64,000 nt of DNA from Streptomyces cadmiisoli (GTDB lineage Bacteria; Actinomycetota; Actinomycetes; Streptomycetales; Streptomycetaceae). Where the stretch lies: contig NZ_CP030073.1 in assembly GCF_003261055.1 (NCBI RefSeq), forward strand, positions 6,944,001 to 7,008,000, read 5' to 3'. Positions 1-8,485 of this stretch are shown piece after piece (positions within the stretch are counted from its first letter, which is position 1; each line of letters begins with the position of its first letter). The translations under genes and the position numbers were made by a program. The notes under the pieces were generated by a model. It worked only from the letters and a program-made list of their open reading frames with translations. It was not told the DNA's origin and searched no databases.

Positions 1-354
1 TACCGGATCACGCTGGACGACGGCGCCGTCACGGAGATCGAGGCGACCCTGGTGGCGGTCGGCAACGGACCGTCCTACGGCGGCGGGATGCGGATCTGCC
101 CCGGCGCCGATCCCGGCGACGGGCTGTTCGACGTCACGGTGGTCGGCGACTGCAGCCGTACGACGCTGCTGCGGGTCTTTCCGACGGTGTACCGGGGCGG
201 GCACGTCGGCCATCCCAAGGTCTCCGTGCACCGCGCCTCGCAGGTCGAGCTCATGGCGGAGGGGATCACCGGCTACGCGGACGGGGAACCGCTCGGCCCG
301 CTGCCGCTGACCGCCCGGTGCATACCCGGCGCCGTCCGGGTCGTGGTCCCCTGA
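1..354 (+). CDS. Diacylglycerol kinase / YegS-like lipid kinase, C-terminal part
   Basis: Only the last 117 codons are in the window; the frame is open from base 1 and the 5' end lies outside. The visible part is the C-terminal beta-sandwich of the DagK/YegS/sphingosine-kinase-like family: an AVGNGPSYGGGM segment (the conserved NG..YGGG signature), then a DGLFDV stretch and a closing DGEPLGPLP segment that in this family binds the phosphate/metal-bearing lipid substrate. Family members phosphorylate diacylglycerol or related lipids at the membrane using ATP; the nucleotide-binding N-terminal domain cannot be seen, so activity and exact substrate are inferred only. It ends 85 bp before the helicase gene in the same direction. 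Confidence 0.8.
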   Translation, partial: YRITLDDGAVTEIEATLVAVGNGPSYGGGMRICPGADPGDGLFDVTVVGDCSRTTLLRVFPTVYRGGHVGHPKVSVHRASQVELMAEGITGYADGEPLGPLPLTARCIPGAVRVVVP

Positions 355-439
355 GCTGCGGCTATCACCGCATTCGCCGGGCCGGATCCGGATAATGATC
401 GTCCTGTTGTCGGTGCCGCCCGGTACGCTCGAAAGCACG

Positions 440-3244
440 ATGACAGAGGACCTCTCACCGGCCGAGCGGTACGCGGCGTCACGTCGGCGTGCCGTCGAGC
501 AGGCCACCGCGCTCGCCTCCTTCCGCGAGATGTACGACTTCGGCCTGGACCCGTTCCAGATCGAGGCCTGCCAGGCACTCGAATCCGGCAAGGGCGTACT
601 GGTGGCCGCGCCCACCGGCTCGGGCAAGACGATCGTCGGCGAGTTCGCCGTCCACCTCGCCCTCCAGGAGGGCAAGAAGTGCTTCTACACGACGCCCATC
701 AAGGCGTTGTCGAACCAGAAGTACGCCGATCTGTGCCGTCGTTACGGCAGTGACCGGGTCGGTCTGCTCACCGGCGACAACAGTGTCAACTCCGACGCGC
801 CGGTGGTCGTGATGACCACCGAGGTCCTGCGGAACATGCTGTACGCCGGTTCGCAGACCCTCCTCGGCCTCGGGTACGTGGTCATGGACGAGGTGCACTA
901 CCTGTCCGACCGCTTCCGCGGCGCGGTGTGGGAAGAGGTGATCATCCACCTGCCGGAGTCGGTGACGCTGGTGTCGCTGTCCGCGACCGTGTCGAACGCC
1001 GAGGAGTTCGGCGACTGGCTCGACACCGTCCGCGGCGACACCGAGGTGATCGTCTCCGAGCACCGCCCGGTGCCGCTGTTCCAGCACGTGCTCGCCGGGC
1101 GCCGGATGTACGACCTGTTCGAGGAGGGCGAGGGCAACAAGAAGGCCGTCAATCCCGACCTCACGCGCATGGCGCGCATGGAGGCGACCCGCCCGTCGTA
1201 CCAGGACCGCAGACGGGGCCGCGCAATGCGCGAGGCCGACCGCGAGCGGGAGCGGCGGCAGCGGTCGCGGGTGTGGACGCCGAGCCGGCCCGAGGTGATC
1301 GAGCGGCTCGACTCCGAGGGGCTGCTCCCCGCGATCACGTTCATCTTCAGCCGGGCCGCCTGCGAGGCGGCCGTCCAGCAGTGCCTGTACGCGGGCCTGC
1401 GGCTGAACGACGACGAGGCGCGGGCGAAGGTGCGCGCCCTGGTGGAGGAGCGCACGGCGTCCATTCCCACCGAGGACCTGCACGTCCTCGGCTACTACGA
1501 GTGGCTGGAGGGCCTGGAGCGCGGTATAGCCGCTCACCACGCGGGCATGCTGCCGACCTTCAAGGAGGTCGTCGAGGAACTGTTCGTCAGGGGACTGGTC
1601 AAGGCGGTCTTCGCGACCGAGACGCTGGCGCTCGGCATCAACATGCCGGCCCGGTCGGTGGTGCTGGAGAAGCTCGTCAAGTGGAACGGCGAGCAGCACG
1701 CCGACATCACCCCCGGCGAGTACACGCAGCTGACGGGGCGTGCCGGACGCCGCGGCATCGATGTCGAGGGCCACGCCGTGGTGCTGTGGCAGCGGGGGAT
1801 GAGCCCCGAGCACCTGGCGGGCCTGGCCGGCACGCGCACCTATCCGCTGCGGTCCAGCTTCAAGCCGTCGTACAACATGGCGGTCAACCTCGTCGAGCAG
1901 TTCGGCCGGCACCGCTCGCGCGAGCTGCTGGAGACCTCCTTCGCACAGTTCCAGGCCGACAAGTCGGTGGTCGGGATCTCGCGGCAGGTGCAGCGCAACG
2001 AGGAGGGGCTGGAGGGCTACAGGGCATCCATGACCTGCCACCTCGGCGACTTCGACGAGTACGCGCGACTGCGGCGGGAGCTGAAGGACCGGGAGACCGA
2101 GCTGGCCCGGCAGGGCGCGTCCCAGCGGCGGGCCGAGGCCGCCGTGGCGCTGGAGAAGCTCAAGCCCGGCGACGTCATCCACGTGCCGACCGGGAAGTAC
2201 GCGGGGCTGGCGCTCGTGCTGGACCCGGGACTGCCGGCCGGCCGCTCCAACGGGCACCGCGGATTCGAGTACCACGACGGTCCGCGCCCGCTGGTGCTCA
2301 CCGCCGAGCGGCAGGTCAAGCGGCTCGCGTCGATCGACTTCCCGGTGCCGGTCGAGGCGCTGGAGCGGATGCGGATCCCCAAGTCGTTCAACCCCCGCTC
2401 GCCGCAGTCCCGCCGGGACCTGGCGTCCGCACTGCGTACCAAGGCCGGGCACATTCCGCCGGAGCGGCAGCGCAAGAAGCGGTCGCAGGCCGCCGACGAC
2501 CGGGAGATCGCCCGGCTGCGCGCCGCGCTGCGGGCGCACCCCTGTCACGGGTGCGACGACCGCGAGGACCACGCGCGGTGGGCCGAGCGGTACCACCGGC
2601 TGCTGCGGGACACCTCGCAGCTGGAGCGGCGCATCGAAGGGCGGACGAACACCATCGCGCGCACCTTCGACCGGATCGTGGCGCTGCTGACCGAACTCGA
2701 CTACCTGCGGGACGACCAGGTGACCGAGCACGGCAAGCGGCTGGCCCGGCTCTACGGCGAGCTGGACCTGCTGGCGAGCGAGTGCCTGCGGGCCGGAGTC
2801 TGGGAGGGCCTGGAGCCCGCCGAACTGGCCGCGTGCGTCTCGGCGCTGGTGTACGAGGCGCGGGTCGGCGACGACGCGATGGCGCCGAAGCTGCCGTCGG
2901 GCCGGGCCAAGGCGGCGCTCGGCGAGATGGTGCGGATCTGGGGGCGGCTCGACGCCATGGAGGAGGAGTTCCGGATCACCCAGACCGAGGGCGTCGGCCA
3001 GCGCGAGCCCGATCTCGGCTTCGCCTGGGCCGCGTACATGTGGGCCGGTGGCAAGGGGCTCGACGAGGTGCTGCGCGAGGCGGAGATGCCGGCCGGCGAC
3101 TTCGTACGGTGGTGCAAGCAGGTGATCGACGTGCTGGGCCAGATCCAGGGCGCCGCGCCCCCGGAGTCGACGGTGGGCAAGAGCGCGCGCAAGGCGGTCG
3201 ACGGGCTGCTGCGGGGGGTCGTGGCCTACTCGTCGGTGGGCTGA
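440..3244 (+). CDS. helY: Ski2/Mtr4-like DEAD/DEAH-box helicase (HelY family)
   Basis: A 934-residue superfamily 2 helicase. The Walker A APTGSGKT has its lysine at residue 63, the Walker B is DEVH (150-153), motif III is SATVSN and motif VI is QLTGRAGRRGID, the pattern of the actinobacterial HelY and eukaryotic Ski2/Mtr4 family. The region after the second RecA domain (about 480-934) contains the DSHCT-type C-terminal domain. Members unwind RNA or DNA with ATP; the bacterial role is not well defined. The frame is open 15 codons upstream to position 395, but the ATG at 440, giving MTEDLSPAERY, starts the recognisable family N-terminus and is preceded by GAAAG. The gene stands alone in front of a 685-bp gap. 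Confidence 0.9.
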   Translation: MTEDLSPAERYAASRRRAVEQATALASFREMYDFGLDPFQIEACQALESGKGVLVAAPTGSGKTIVGEFAVHLALQEGKKCFYTTPIKALSNQKYADLCRRYGSDRVGLLTGDNSVNSDAPVVVMTTEVLRNMLYAGSQTLLGLGYVVMDEVHYLSDRFRGAVWEEVIIHLPESVTLVSLSATVSNAEEFGDWLDTVRGDTEVIVSEHRPVPLFQHVLAGRRMYDLFEEGEGNKKAVNPDLTRMARMEATRPSYQDRRRGRAMREADRERERRQRSRVWTPSRPEVIERLDSEGLLPAITFIFSRAACEAAVQQCLYAGLRLNDDEARAKVRALVEERTASIPTEDLHVLGYYEWLEGLERGIAAHHAGMLPTFKEVVEELFVRGLVKAVFATETLALGINMPARSVVLEKLVKWNGEQHADITPGEYTQLTGRAGRRGIDVEGHAVVLWQRGMSPEHLAGLAGTRTYPLRSSFKPSYNMAVNLVEQFGRHRSRELLETSFAQFQADKSVVGISRQVQRNEEGLEGYRASMTCHLGDFDEYARLRRELKDRETELARQGASQRRAEAAVALEKLKPGDVIHVPTGKYAGLALVLDPGLPAGRSNGHRGFEYHDGPRPLVLTAERQVKRLASIDFPVPVEALERMRIPKSFNPRSPQSRRDLASALRTKAGHIPPERQRKKRSQAADDREIARLRAALRAHPCHGCDDREDHARWAERYHRLLRDTSQLERRIEGRTNTIARTFDRIVALLTELDYLRDDQVTEHGKRLARLYGELDLLASECLRAGVWEGLEPAELAACVSALVYEARVGDDAMAPKLPSGRAKAALGEMVRIWGRLDAMEEEFRITQTEGVGQREPDLGFAWAAYMWAGGKGLDEVLREAEMPAGDFVRWCKQVIDVLGQIQGAAPPESTVGKSARKAVDGLLRGVVAYSSVG

Positions 3245-3430
3245 CGGTCCACTGGGCGCGGGGTCCGTGCGGGGGGCGGGTGTGGCGCCCCCGCTGGTCG
3301 ATGGCCTTTTGCGTACTTGCGCCCGCGGCCTGCGGGCGGGCGGCGTTCGCCCACCTGCGCTCGGAGGGTCGGGGTGGCGTTCGCTCACCTGCGCCCCGAG
3401 GGCGGGCTGCCGCCCGTGCCCCCGCCCCCC

Positions 3431-3474
3431 GCGTCGAGCGGCCCCGTGCCCCGCGTCGAGCGGCCCCGTGCCCC
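3431..3474. repeat. Two perfect tandem copies of a 22-bp unit
   Basis: The unit GCGTCGAGCGGCCCCGTGCC+CC occurs at 3431-3452 and again at 3453-3474 without change. It sits in noncoding low-complexity sequence downstream of helY, next to a second, degenerate 34-bp direct repeat (3343 and 3377). Recent slippage duplication is the simplest reading. Confidence 0.7.
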
Positions 3475-3711
3475 GTGCCCCGCGAACGTCAGGCTGTCCT
3501 CGCCGCCGTTCGACGGCGCGCGGGGACGGTTCGTCGGTTGCTTCCTCGTCCGAGCCGAACGCCCCTGATTTTCAAGGGAGTTGAGTCGCGCGGGTGACGC
3601 CGCTCAGGGTGTCGCCGGGGTGCGGTGGGTGCTTCTTCACCCGTGCCGGTGATGCCCTTTCGTATACCCGTTCGCCATCACGCTCCGTGTTCGAACATTA
3701 TCCGAGCGTGC

Positions 3712-3749
3712 AAATGGGGCCGAGGGTACTCCGGTCCCCAGCCCCATTT
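3712..3749. promoter_or_regulatory. Inverted repeat AAATGGGGC-N20-GCCCCATTT upstream of the conservon
   Basis: Perfect 9-bp arms (3712-3720 and 3741-3749) separated by 20 bp, 180 bp upstream of cvnA. It lies beside a second dyad, CACGCTC/GAGCGTG (near 3679-3710). Either could be an operator for conservon expression or a transcript hairpin; nothing in the sequence decides between them. Confidence 0.4.
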
Positions 3750-3929
3750 CAGGTGCTTGCCGAATATGACACGGCGATGATCCGGTCGGACTAAGCTCGC
3801 CCGCAGCGCACCGAGTTGCGGTGTATTCGTGCGCTTGTTCCCAAACATCCAGATGATCCCGACATCTCTGATGACATACCCCCCTGCAAGCTCGCCCCAC
3901 ACCCAGCCGATCCATTTCAGAGGGCCCAC

Positions 3930-5570
3930 ATGGTGAGTGTTCAATCCCCACCCGGACGCCGTGAACTTCCCTACGCGCGCGTGCTGTTGCTGCCGGCGAT
4001 ACTGATGGCCGCGGCGACCGGCGCGGCCGTCGCCCTCGTGGCGCAGCCGGCCCGGACCGCGGTCGGTCTGTGCGGCGGCATCGCCACCGTTCTGGTGATC
4101 GCCACCGCGGCCGAGGCGGTGCGCCGCGGCCGAGCGCTGCGGGACCTGCGAGCCGAACACGCCCGGCACACCGGTTACCTGGAGCGGCGCATCGCCGCCC
4201 ACGACGCCCAGATCAACCGGGTCACCGACGAACACCTGCCGGCCGCGCTGCGCCGGCTGCGCTACGGCAACTCGCCGCCGGAGGTGCTGCGCCAACTCGG
4301 CGAGGAGAACCCCGACTTCAAGGCCCTTCCCGAAGCGCAGCAGCAGCTGATCAAGATGGTGCTGCGGATCGTCGACCACGAGGAAGCCCTCCGCGACTCC
4401 TCCGAGCGCTCCTTCGTCAGCGTCGCCCGGCGCGTCCAGGCGATCGTCCACCAGCAGGCCAAGGAACTCCGGGAGATGGAGGAGGACCACGGCCGCAACC
4501 CCGAGGTCTTCGACGACCTGCTGCGCATCGACCACGGCAACGCGCTGATCGGCCGCCTCGCCGACTCCGTCTCGGTCCTCGGCGGCGGTCGCCCCGGCCG
4601 CCAGTGGCCCCGGCCCGTCGCCCTCTACAGCGTGCTGCGCGGCGCGATGTCCCGGATCCTGGAGTACCGCCGGATCAATCTCGCCTCCATCGCCAAGGTC
4701 AACATCCGCGGGACCGCGGTCGAGCCGGTCATCCACGCCGCCGCCGAACTCCTCGACAACGCCACCCGCTACTCGCCGCCCAACACCAAGGTGCACGTCA
4801 CCGCGACCGAGGTGCAGACCGGCGTCGCCATCGAGATCGAGGACGCCGGCGTCAGCCTCAGCGAGGAGGCCCGCAAGCGGGCCGAGGGCATGCTGGAGCG
4901 CGCCAAGGCCGGCGTCGACCTCCAGGACATCGGTGACAGCCCGCGCCTGGGACTCGCCGTCGTGGGCCGGCTCTGCTCGGCGCACAACATGCAGGTCTCG
5001 CTGCGCGCCTCCGCGTACGGCGGCGTCCGCGCCATCCTCGTCGTACCGAGCGAGATGCTGACCAGCGAGCCCGGCGTCGGCCTCGCCCACGGCATCGGCG
5101 CCACCGCCGTGCCGCAGACCACGCCCGGCACGCTGGAGGGCCCCAAGCGCACCCCCAAGAAGCGCCGCCCCACCAGCCCCCGCATCCCCGCCACGGTCTC
5201 CATGGAGGACGAGGTCCCCGAGGTCACCGAGTGGACCGCGCAGGGTCTGCCGCAGCGCCGCAGCCGGATGAAGGTCCCGCTGGACCAGCGGCTCGCCGAG
5301 CAGGCGGCGATCGAGAAGGCGGCCCGGGAGGGCGACGAGAAGGCACTGCGCTGGATGCAGCCCCGTCCCGAAGCCGCGCCCGAGCCGACCAAGCCGAAGA
5401 AGCAGGACCGCGAACCAGGACTGGGCTTCGAAGCCTTCTGGGAGGGCCTGAAGGAGGCCACCCCGCCGGGCGTGCACCCCACCGCGTTCACCCGTGACCC
5501 GGCCGCATTCACCCATCTGATCAAGGACCCGGCCCGTACCGAGGCCGACGACGAGGGGAACCTCAAGTGA
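3930..5570 (+). CDS. cvnA9: Conservon sensor histidine-kinase-like protein CvnA
   Basis: A 546-residue protein opening the conservon. An N-terminal hydrophobic pair (residues about 18-55) anchors it in the membrane; a helical segment rich in Arg/Glu follows, then an ATP-binding GHKL domain (about 255-400) with the N box ELLDNATRYSPP and a degenerate G region (LGLAVVGRLC). The C-terminal 140 residues are a charged Pro/Lys-rich tail. Conservon CvnA proteins resemble sensor kinases but act with CvnB, CvnC and CvnD in a membrane complex likened to a eukaryotic G-protein-coupled system. I chose the ATG at 3930, behind CAGAGGG; the frame is open to 3816 but that extension is not family-like. The numbering as conservon 9 (rar, controlling aerial mycelium in S. 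coelicolor) is from neighbourhood memory. Confidence 0.87.
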   Translation: MVSVQSPPGRRELPYARVLLLPAILMAAATGAAVALVAQPARTAVGLCGGIATVLVIATAAEAVRRGRALRDLRAEHARHTGYLERRIAAHDAQINRVTDEHLPAALRRLRYGNSPPEVLRQLGEENPDFKALPEAQQQLIKMVLRIVDHEEALRDSSERSFVSVARRVQAIVHQQAKELREMEEDHGRNPEVFDDLLRIDHGNALIGRLADSVSVLGGGRPGRQWPRPVALYSVLRGAMSRILEYRRINLASIAKVNIRGTAVEPVIHAAAELLDNATRYSPPNTKVHVTATEVQTGVAIEIEDAGVSLSEEARKRAEGMLERAKAGVDLQDIGDSPRLGLAVVGRLCSAHNMQVSLRASAYGGVRAILVVPSEMLTSEPGVGLAHGIGATAVPQTTPGTLEGPKRTPKKRRPTSPRIPATVSMEDEVPEVTEWTAQGLPQRRSRMKVPLDQRLAEQAAIEKAAREGDEKALRWMQPRPEAAPEPTKPKKQDREPGLGFEAFWEGLKEATPPGVHPTAFTRDPAAFTHLIKDPARTEADDEGNLK

Positions 5571-5977
5571 TTCAGCAGCGAGGGAACTTCGACTGGATGC
5601 TCAAGGAGCTGGACGACGGGGTCCCGGGCATCGAGATGATCGTGGTGCTCTCCGCCGACGGACTGCGCATCGCCCGGCACGGCGGGGACCCCGACGCCGC
5701 CGACCGGGTCGCCGCCGCCTGCGCCGGACTCCAGAGCCTGACGAGCGCCGTCGCCCAGGAGATCCCGGACAGCGACGGCGAGATGAAGCTGGTGGTCGTC
5801 GAGATCGACGGCGGCTACTTCTATCTGATGGCCGCGGGCGCCAACGCCTACCTCGCGGTGCTCGCCGACGTCCGGTGCGAACCGGGCCACATGAGCGCCC
5901 GCATGCGTGACCTCGTCGTGCGGATCGGTGCCCATCTGACCAGTCCGCCCAGGCGCAACGGGCGGCAGACCGTATGA
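5567..5977 (+). CDS. cvnB9: Conservon roadblock/LC7 protein CvnB
   Basis: A 136-residue single-domain roadblock/LC7 (MglB-like) protein, with the pattern FDWMLKELDD, VLSADGLRIA and a central beta-sheet VVVEIDGGYFYLMAAG. Such proteins dimerise and serve as platforms or GAP-like partners for small GTPases; here the partner is expected to be CvnD. The GTG start at 5567 overlaps the cvnA stop by 4 bp (GTGA), so translation is probably coupled. Length and order are normal for a conservon second gene. Confidence 0.9.
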   Translation: MIQQRGNFDWMLKELDDGVPGIEMIVVLSADGLRIARHGGDPDAADRVAAACAGLQSLTSAVAQEIPDSDGEMKLVVVEIDGGYFYLMAAGANAYLAVLADVRCEPGHMSARMRDLVVRIGAHLTSPPRRNGRQTV

Positions 5978-6372
5978 CTCCTCCGCAACGCCAGAGGCGT
6001 TACCCCACCCAGCAGGAACCGCCACCGCAACCCGTCAAGCAGGGCGAGGGCCACAACCCCGAGCGGCTCTACACCATCACGGGCGAGGACGGCGCGCGGG
6101 TTCCGCTGGATCTGGTGACGTTGATCGTGGCGAACGCCGACCCGCCCCTTTCCGCGACACCGGAGCAGGCGGCGCTGCTCCGGCTCTGTTCGGCCCCCCT
6201 GTCCGTGGCCGAACTCTCGGCCTATCTGAACCTGCCGTTCAGCGTGGTGACCGTCCTGCTCACCGAGCTGCTGACGGCCGAGCTGGTGCAGGCACGCGCC
6301 CCGATCGTCCGTCAGGCGGTGCCCGACCGTTCCCTCCTCGAAGCGGTGATGCATGGACTTCAAAAGCTCTGA
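5974..6372 (+). CDS. cvnC9: Conservon DUF742 protein CvnC
   Basis: A 132-residue DUF742 protein. The N-terminal 25 residues are Gln/Pro-rich and disordered-looking; the rest (from about LYTITGEDGARVPLD) is the DUF742 winged-helix-like fold, including LCSAPLSVAELSAYL and VVTVLLTELL. In conservons it is the third member and interacts with CvnB and CvnD; its biochemical activity is not known. The ATG at 5974 overlaps cvnB by 4 bp (ATGA), and its 3' end overlaps cvnD by 20 bp. Confidence 0.9.
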   Translation: MTPPQRQRRYPTQQEPPPQPVKQGEGHNPERLYTITGEDGARVPLDLVTLIVANADPPLSATPEQAALLRLCSAPLSVAELSAYLNLPFSVVTVLLTELLTAELVQARAPIVRQAVPDRSLLEAVMHGLQKL

Positions 6373-6973
6373 CACCATCCCGGGCCCCCGTGCGGAGGAT
6401 CACCTCCCGCACACGGCCCAGGCCGCGGTGAAGATCGTGATCGTCGGCGGATTCGGTGTCGGAAAGACGACCATGGTCGGCTCGGTCAGCGAGATCCGGC
6501 CGCTGACCACCGAGGAGACCATGACCCAGGCCGGCATCGGGGTCGACGACAACTACGGCTCCGAGTCCAAGACCGCCACCACGGTGGCGATGGACTTCGG
6601 CCGCATCAGCATCACGGACCAGCTGGTGCTGTACCTGTTCGGCACTCCCGGCCAGGAGCGTTTCTGGTTCCTGTGGAACGGGCTGTTCGAGGGGGCCCTC
6701 GGCGCGGTCGTCCTGGTCGACACCCGGCGTCTGGAGGTCAGCTTCGACGTCATGGGACGGCTGGAGGAGCGCGGGGTGCCGTTCGTGGTCGCTCTCAACT
6801 CCTTCCCGGACGCGCCCCGTTACCCCCTGGAGGACCTGCGGGCCGCACTCGACCTGCCCGAGGCCATCCCCATCGTCGAGTGCGACGTGCGCCGTCGGGC
6901 CTCCAGCCGGGACGTCCTGATGACCCTGATGCGCTTCCTGCACTCCATCGCCCTGACGGGCAAGCTCGCCTGA
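6353..6973 (+). CDS. cvnD9: Conservon small GTPase CvnD
   Basis: A 206-residue ATP/GTP-binding protein of the CvnD (MglA/Rab-like) family. The P-loop GGFGVGKT spans residues 32-39. The G3 region reads FGTPGQERF, keeping the Gln that acts in hydrolysis but replacing the usual leading Asp. G4 is ALNSF in place of NKxD, as is common in CvnD proteins, so guanine specificity is reached differently. It is the presumed switch of the membrane complex formed with CvnA-C. The start lies inside cvnC (20-bp overlap), ensuring coupled translation, and the gene is followed after 34 bp by the P450. Confidence 0.9.
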   Translation: MDFKSSDTIPGPRAEDHLPHTAQAAVKIVIVGGFGVGKTTMVGSVSEIRPLTTEETMTQAGIGVDDNYGSESKTATTVAMDFGRISITDQLVLYLFGTPGQERFWFLWNGLFEGALGAVVLVDTRRLEVSFDVMGRLEERGVPFVVALNSFPDAPRYPLEDLRAALDLPEAIPIVECDVRRRASSRDVLMTLMRFLHSIALTGKLA

Positions 6974-7007
6974 CCCCGACCCCCACAGTTTCCGAAAGCG
7001 ACCCGCT

Positions 7008-8483
7008 GTGACGCCTGAATCCCCTTCCCCGGCCCGTACGGACGACGACCTCACTCTCGGCGCCCCGCCGCCCGGATGCCCCGCGCACGGCCGTGGCCCC
7101 GGCGGACTGCACCGGCTGCACCAGGTCGAGGACCTCGGCGACCTGTACGAGGAACTCCGCGACGAGTACGGCCACGTGGCGCCCGTGCTGCTGCACGACG
7201 ACGTGCCGATGTGGGTGGTGCTCGGACACTCCGAGAACCTCCAGATGGTGCGCACACCCTCGCTGTTCACCCGGGACAGCCGTGTCTGGAGTCCGCTCCA
7301 GGACGGTGCGGTCAAACCCGACCACCCGTTGATGCCGCACATCGCCTGGCAGCCGATCTGCTCGCACGCCGAGGGCGAGGAGCACCTGCGGCTGCGCGGC
7401 GCCGTCACCGGCGCCATGTCGACCATCGACCACCGGGGCGTCCGCCGCCACATCAACCGCTACACCCAGCGCCTGGTCAACGAGTTCTGCGAGCAGGGCG
7501 AGGCGGACCTCGTGAGTCAGTTCGCCGAGCATCTGCCGATGGCGGTGATGTGCGAGATCCTCGGGATGCCCGACGAGTACGACGAGCGGCTCGTGCAGGC
7601 CGCGCGCGACGCGCTCAAGGGCACCGAGACGGCGATCGCCAGCCACACCTATGTGATGGACGCCCTCGGCCGGCTCACCGCCCGGCGCCGCGCCCACCCC
7701 GAGGAGGACTTCACCAGCCACCTCATCACCCACCCCGCCCGGCTCAGCGACGACGAGGTCAGGGAGCACCTGCGTCTGGTGCTGTTCGCCGCGTACGAGG
7801 CGACCGTCAACCTCCTGTCCAACGCGCTGCGCATGGTGCTCACCGATCCCCGGTTCCGGGCCCAGCTCAACGGCGGCCAGATGACGGTGCCCGAGGCGGT
7901 CGAGCAGTCCCTGTGGGACGAGCCGCCGTTCAGCACCGTCCTCGGCTACTTCGCCAAGCAGGAGACCGAGCTGGGCGGTCAGCGCATCCGCAAGGGCGAC
8001 GGACTGCTGTTCGCCCCGGCCCCGGGCAACATCGACCCGCGGGTGCGTCCCGACCTGGCGGCCAGCATGCAGGGCAACCGCTCGCACCTCGCCTTCGGCG
8101 GCGGCCCGCACGAGTGCCCCGGTCAGGACATCGGCCGGGCGATCGCCGACGTCGGCGTCGACGCGCTGCTGATGCGGTTGCCGGACGTGGAGCTCGACTG
8201 CCCCGAGGAGGAGCTGGAGTGGCGGGAGTCGATCGCCTCCCGCCATCTCGTGGAGCTCCCGGTGCGGTTCATGCCGAAGCCGCCGCAGGACATCATGGAT
8301 CCGCCGAGCCCCCGGCCGAGCCCGCGGCAGCACACCGGCTGGCAGGTCGGCACGCCCGAGGCGCGGCCGGTGCCGGCCGAGCCGGATCAGCGGCCCGCCG
8401 AGCCGGTCGCGCCGGCACCGGAGCCGGCGCCGCGCAGGCCCGGTGCCTGGCAGCGGTTCCTGCGCTGGTGGCGGGGATACTGA
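7008..8483 (+). CDS. Conservon-associated cytochrome P450, CYP157-like, lacking ExxR
   Basis: A 491-residue P450 closing the conservon operon (rarE position). The haem loop FGGGPHECPG is present with the thiolate Cys at residue 370. The K-helix has EQSLW (299-303) where nearly all P450s have ExxR, so the arginine of the ExxR-Arg triad is gone. EQSLW is the feature reported for the CYP157 family of Streptomyces. The I-helix reads AAYEATVN: aligned on P450cam the catalytic Thr is Ala265 while the acid Glu264 is kept. A long Pro-rich C-terminal tail (about 430-491) ending in RFLRWWRGY follows the P450 fold. GTG start at 7008, 34 bp after cvnD. It may be a poor or non-oxidative P450 acting as a haem-based partner in the signalling complex; that role is inference. 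Confidence 0.88.
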   Translation: MTPESPSPARTDDDLTLGAPPPGCPAHGRGPGGLHRLHQVEDLGDLYEELRDEYGHVAPVLLHDDVPMWVVLGHSENLQMVRTPSLFTRDSRVWSPLQDGAVKPDHPLMPHIAWQPICSHAEGEEHLRLRGAVTGAMSTIDHRGVRRHINRYTQRLVNEFCEQGEADLVSQFAEHLPMAVMCEILGMPDEYDERLVQAARDALKGTETAIASHTYVMDALGRLTARRRAHPEEDFTSHLITHPARLSDDEVREHLRLVLFAAYEATVNLLSNALRMVLTDPRFRAQLNGGQMTVPEAVEQSLWDEPPFSTVLGYFAKQETELGGQRIRKGDGLLFAPAPGNIDPRVRPDLAASMQGNRSHLAFGGGPHECPGQDIGRAIADVGVDALLMRLPDVELDCPEEELEWRESIASRHLVELPVRFMPKPPQDIMDPPSPRPSPRQHTGWQVGTPEARPVPAEPDQRPAEPVAPAPEPAPRRPGAWQRFLRWWRGY

Positions 8484-8485
8484 CG

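Larger units (their letters stand above)
3245..3929. other. 685-bp intergenic region between helY and the conservon
   Basis: No convincing gene; the open frames here are antisense or out-of-frame shadows. Just after helY a short GC hairpin (GCCCGC/GCGGGC, 3321-3337) could end transcription. The next 150 bp is low-complexity sequence with two small direct repeats (34-bp period near 3343 and 3377; 22-bp period at 3431 and 3453). From about 3590 the base composition becomes visibly less G/C-rich, as expected for a promoter region of the conservon, and contains an inverted repeat at 3712-3749. Confidence 0.6.

Noticed and set aside
479..3388. Long open frame antisense to helY
   Set aside because: The product is Arg/His/Leu/Pro/Gln-rich without family features; it is the typical antisense shadow of a high-GC gene.
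928..3597. Overlapping plus-strand frame inside helY
   Set aside because: The translation is Arg/Ala/Gly/Pro-rich and follows the third-position bias of the true frame; the helicase motifs lie in the other frame.
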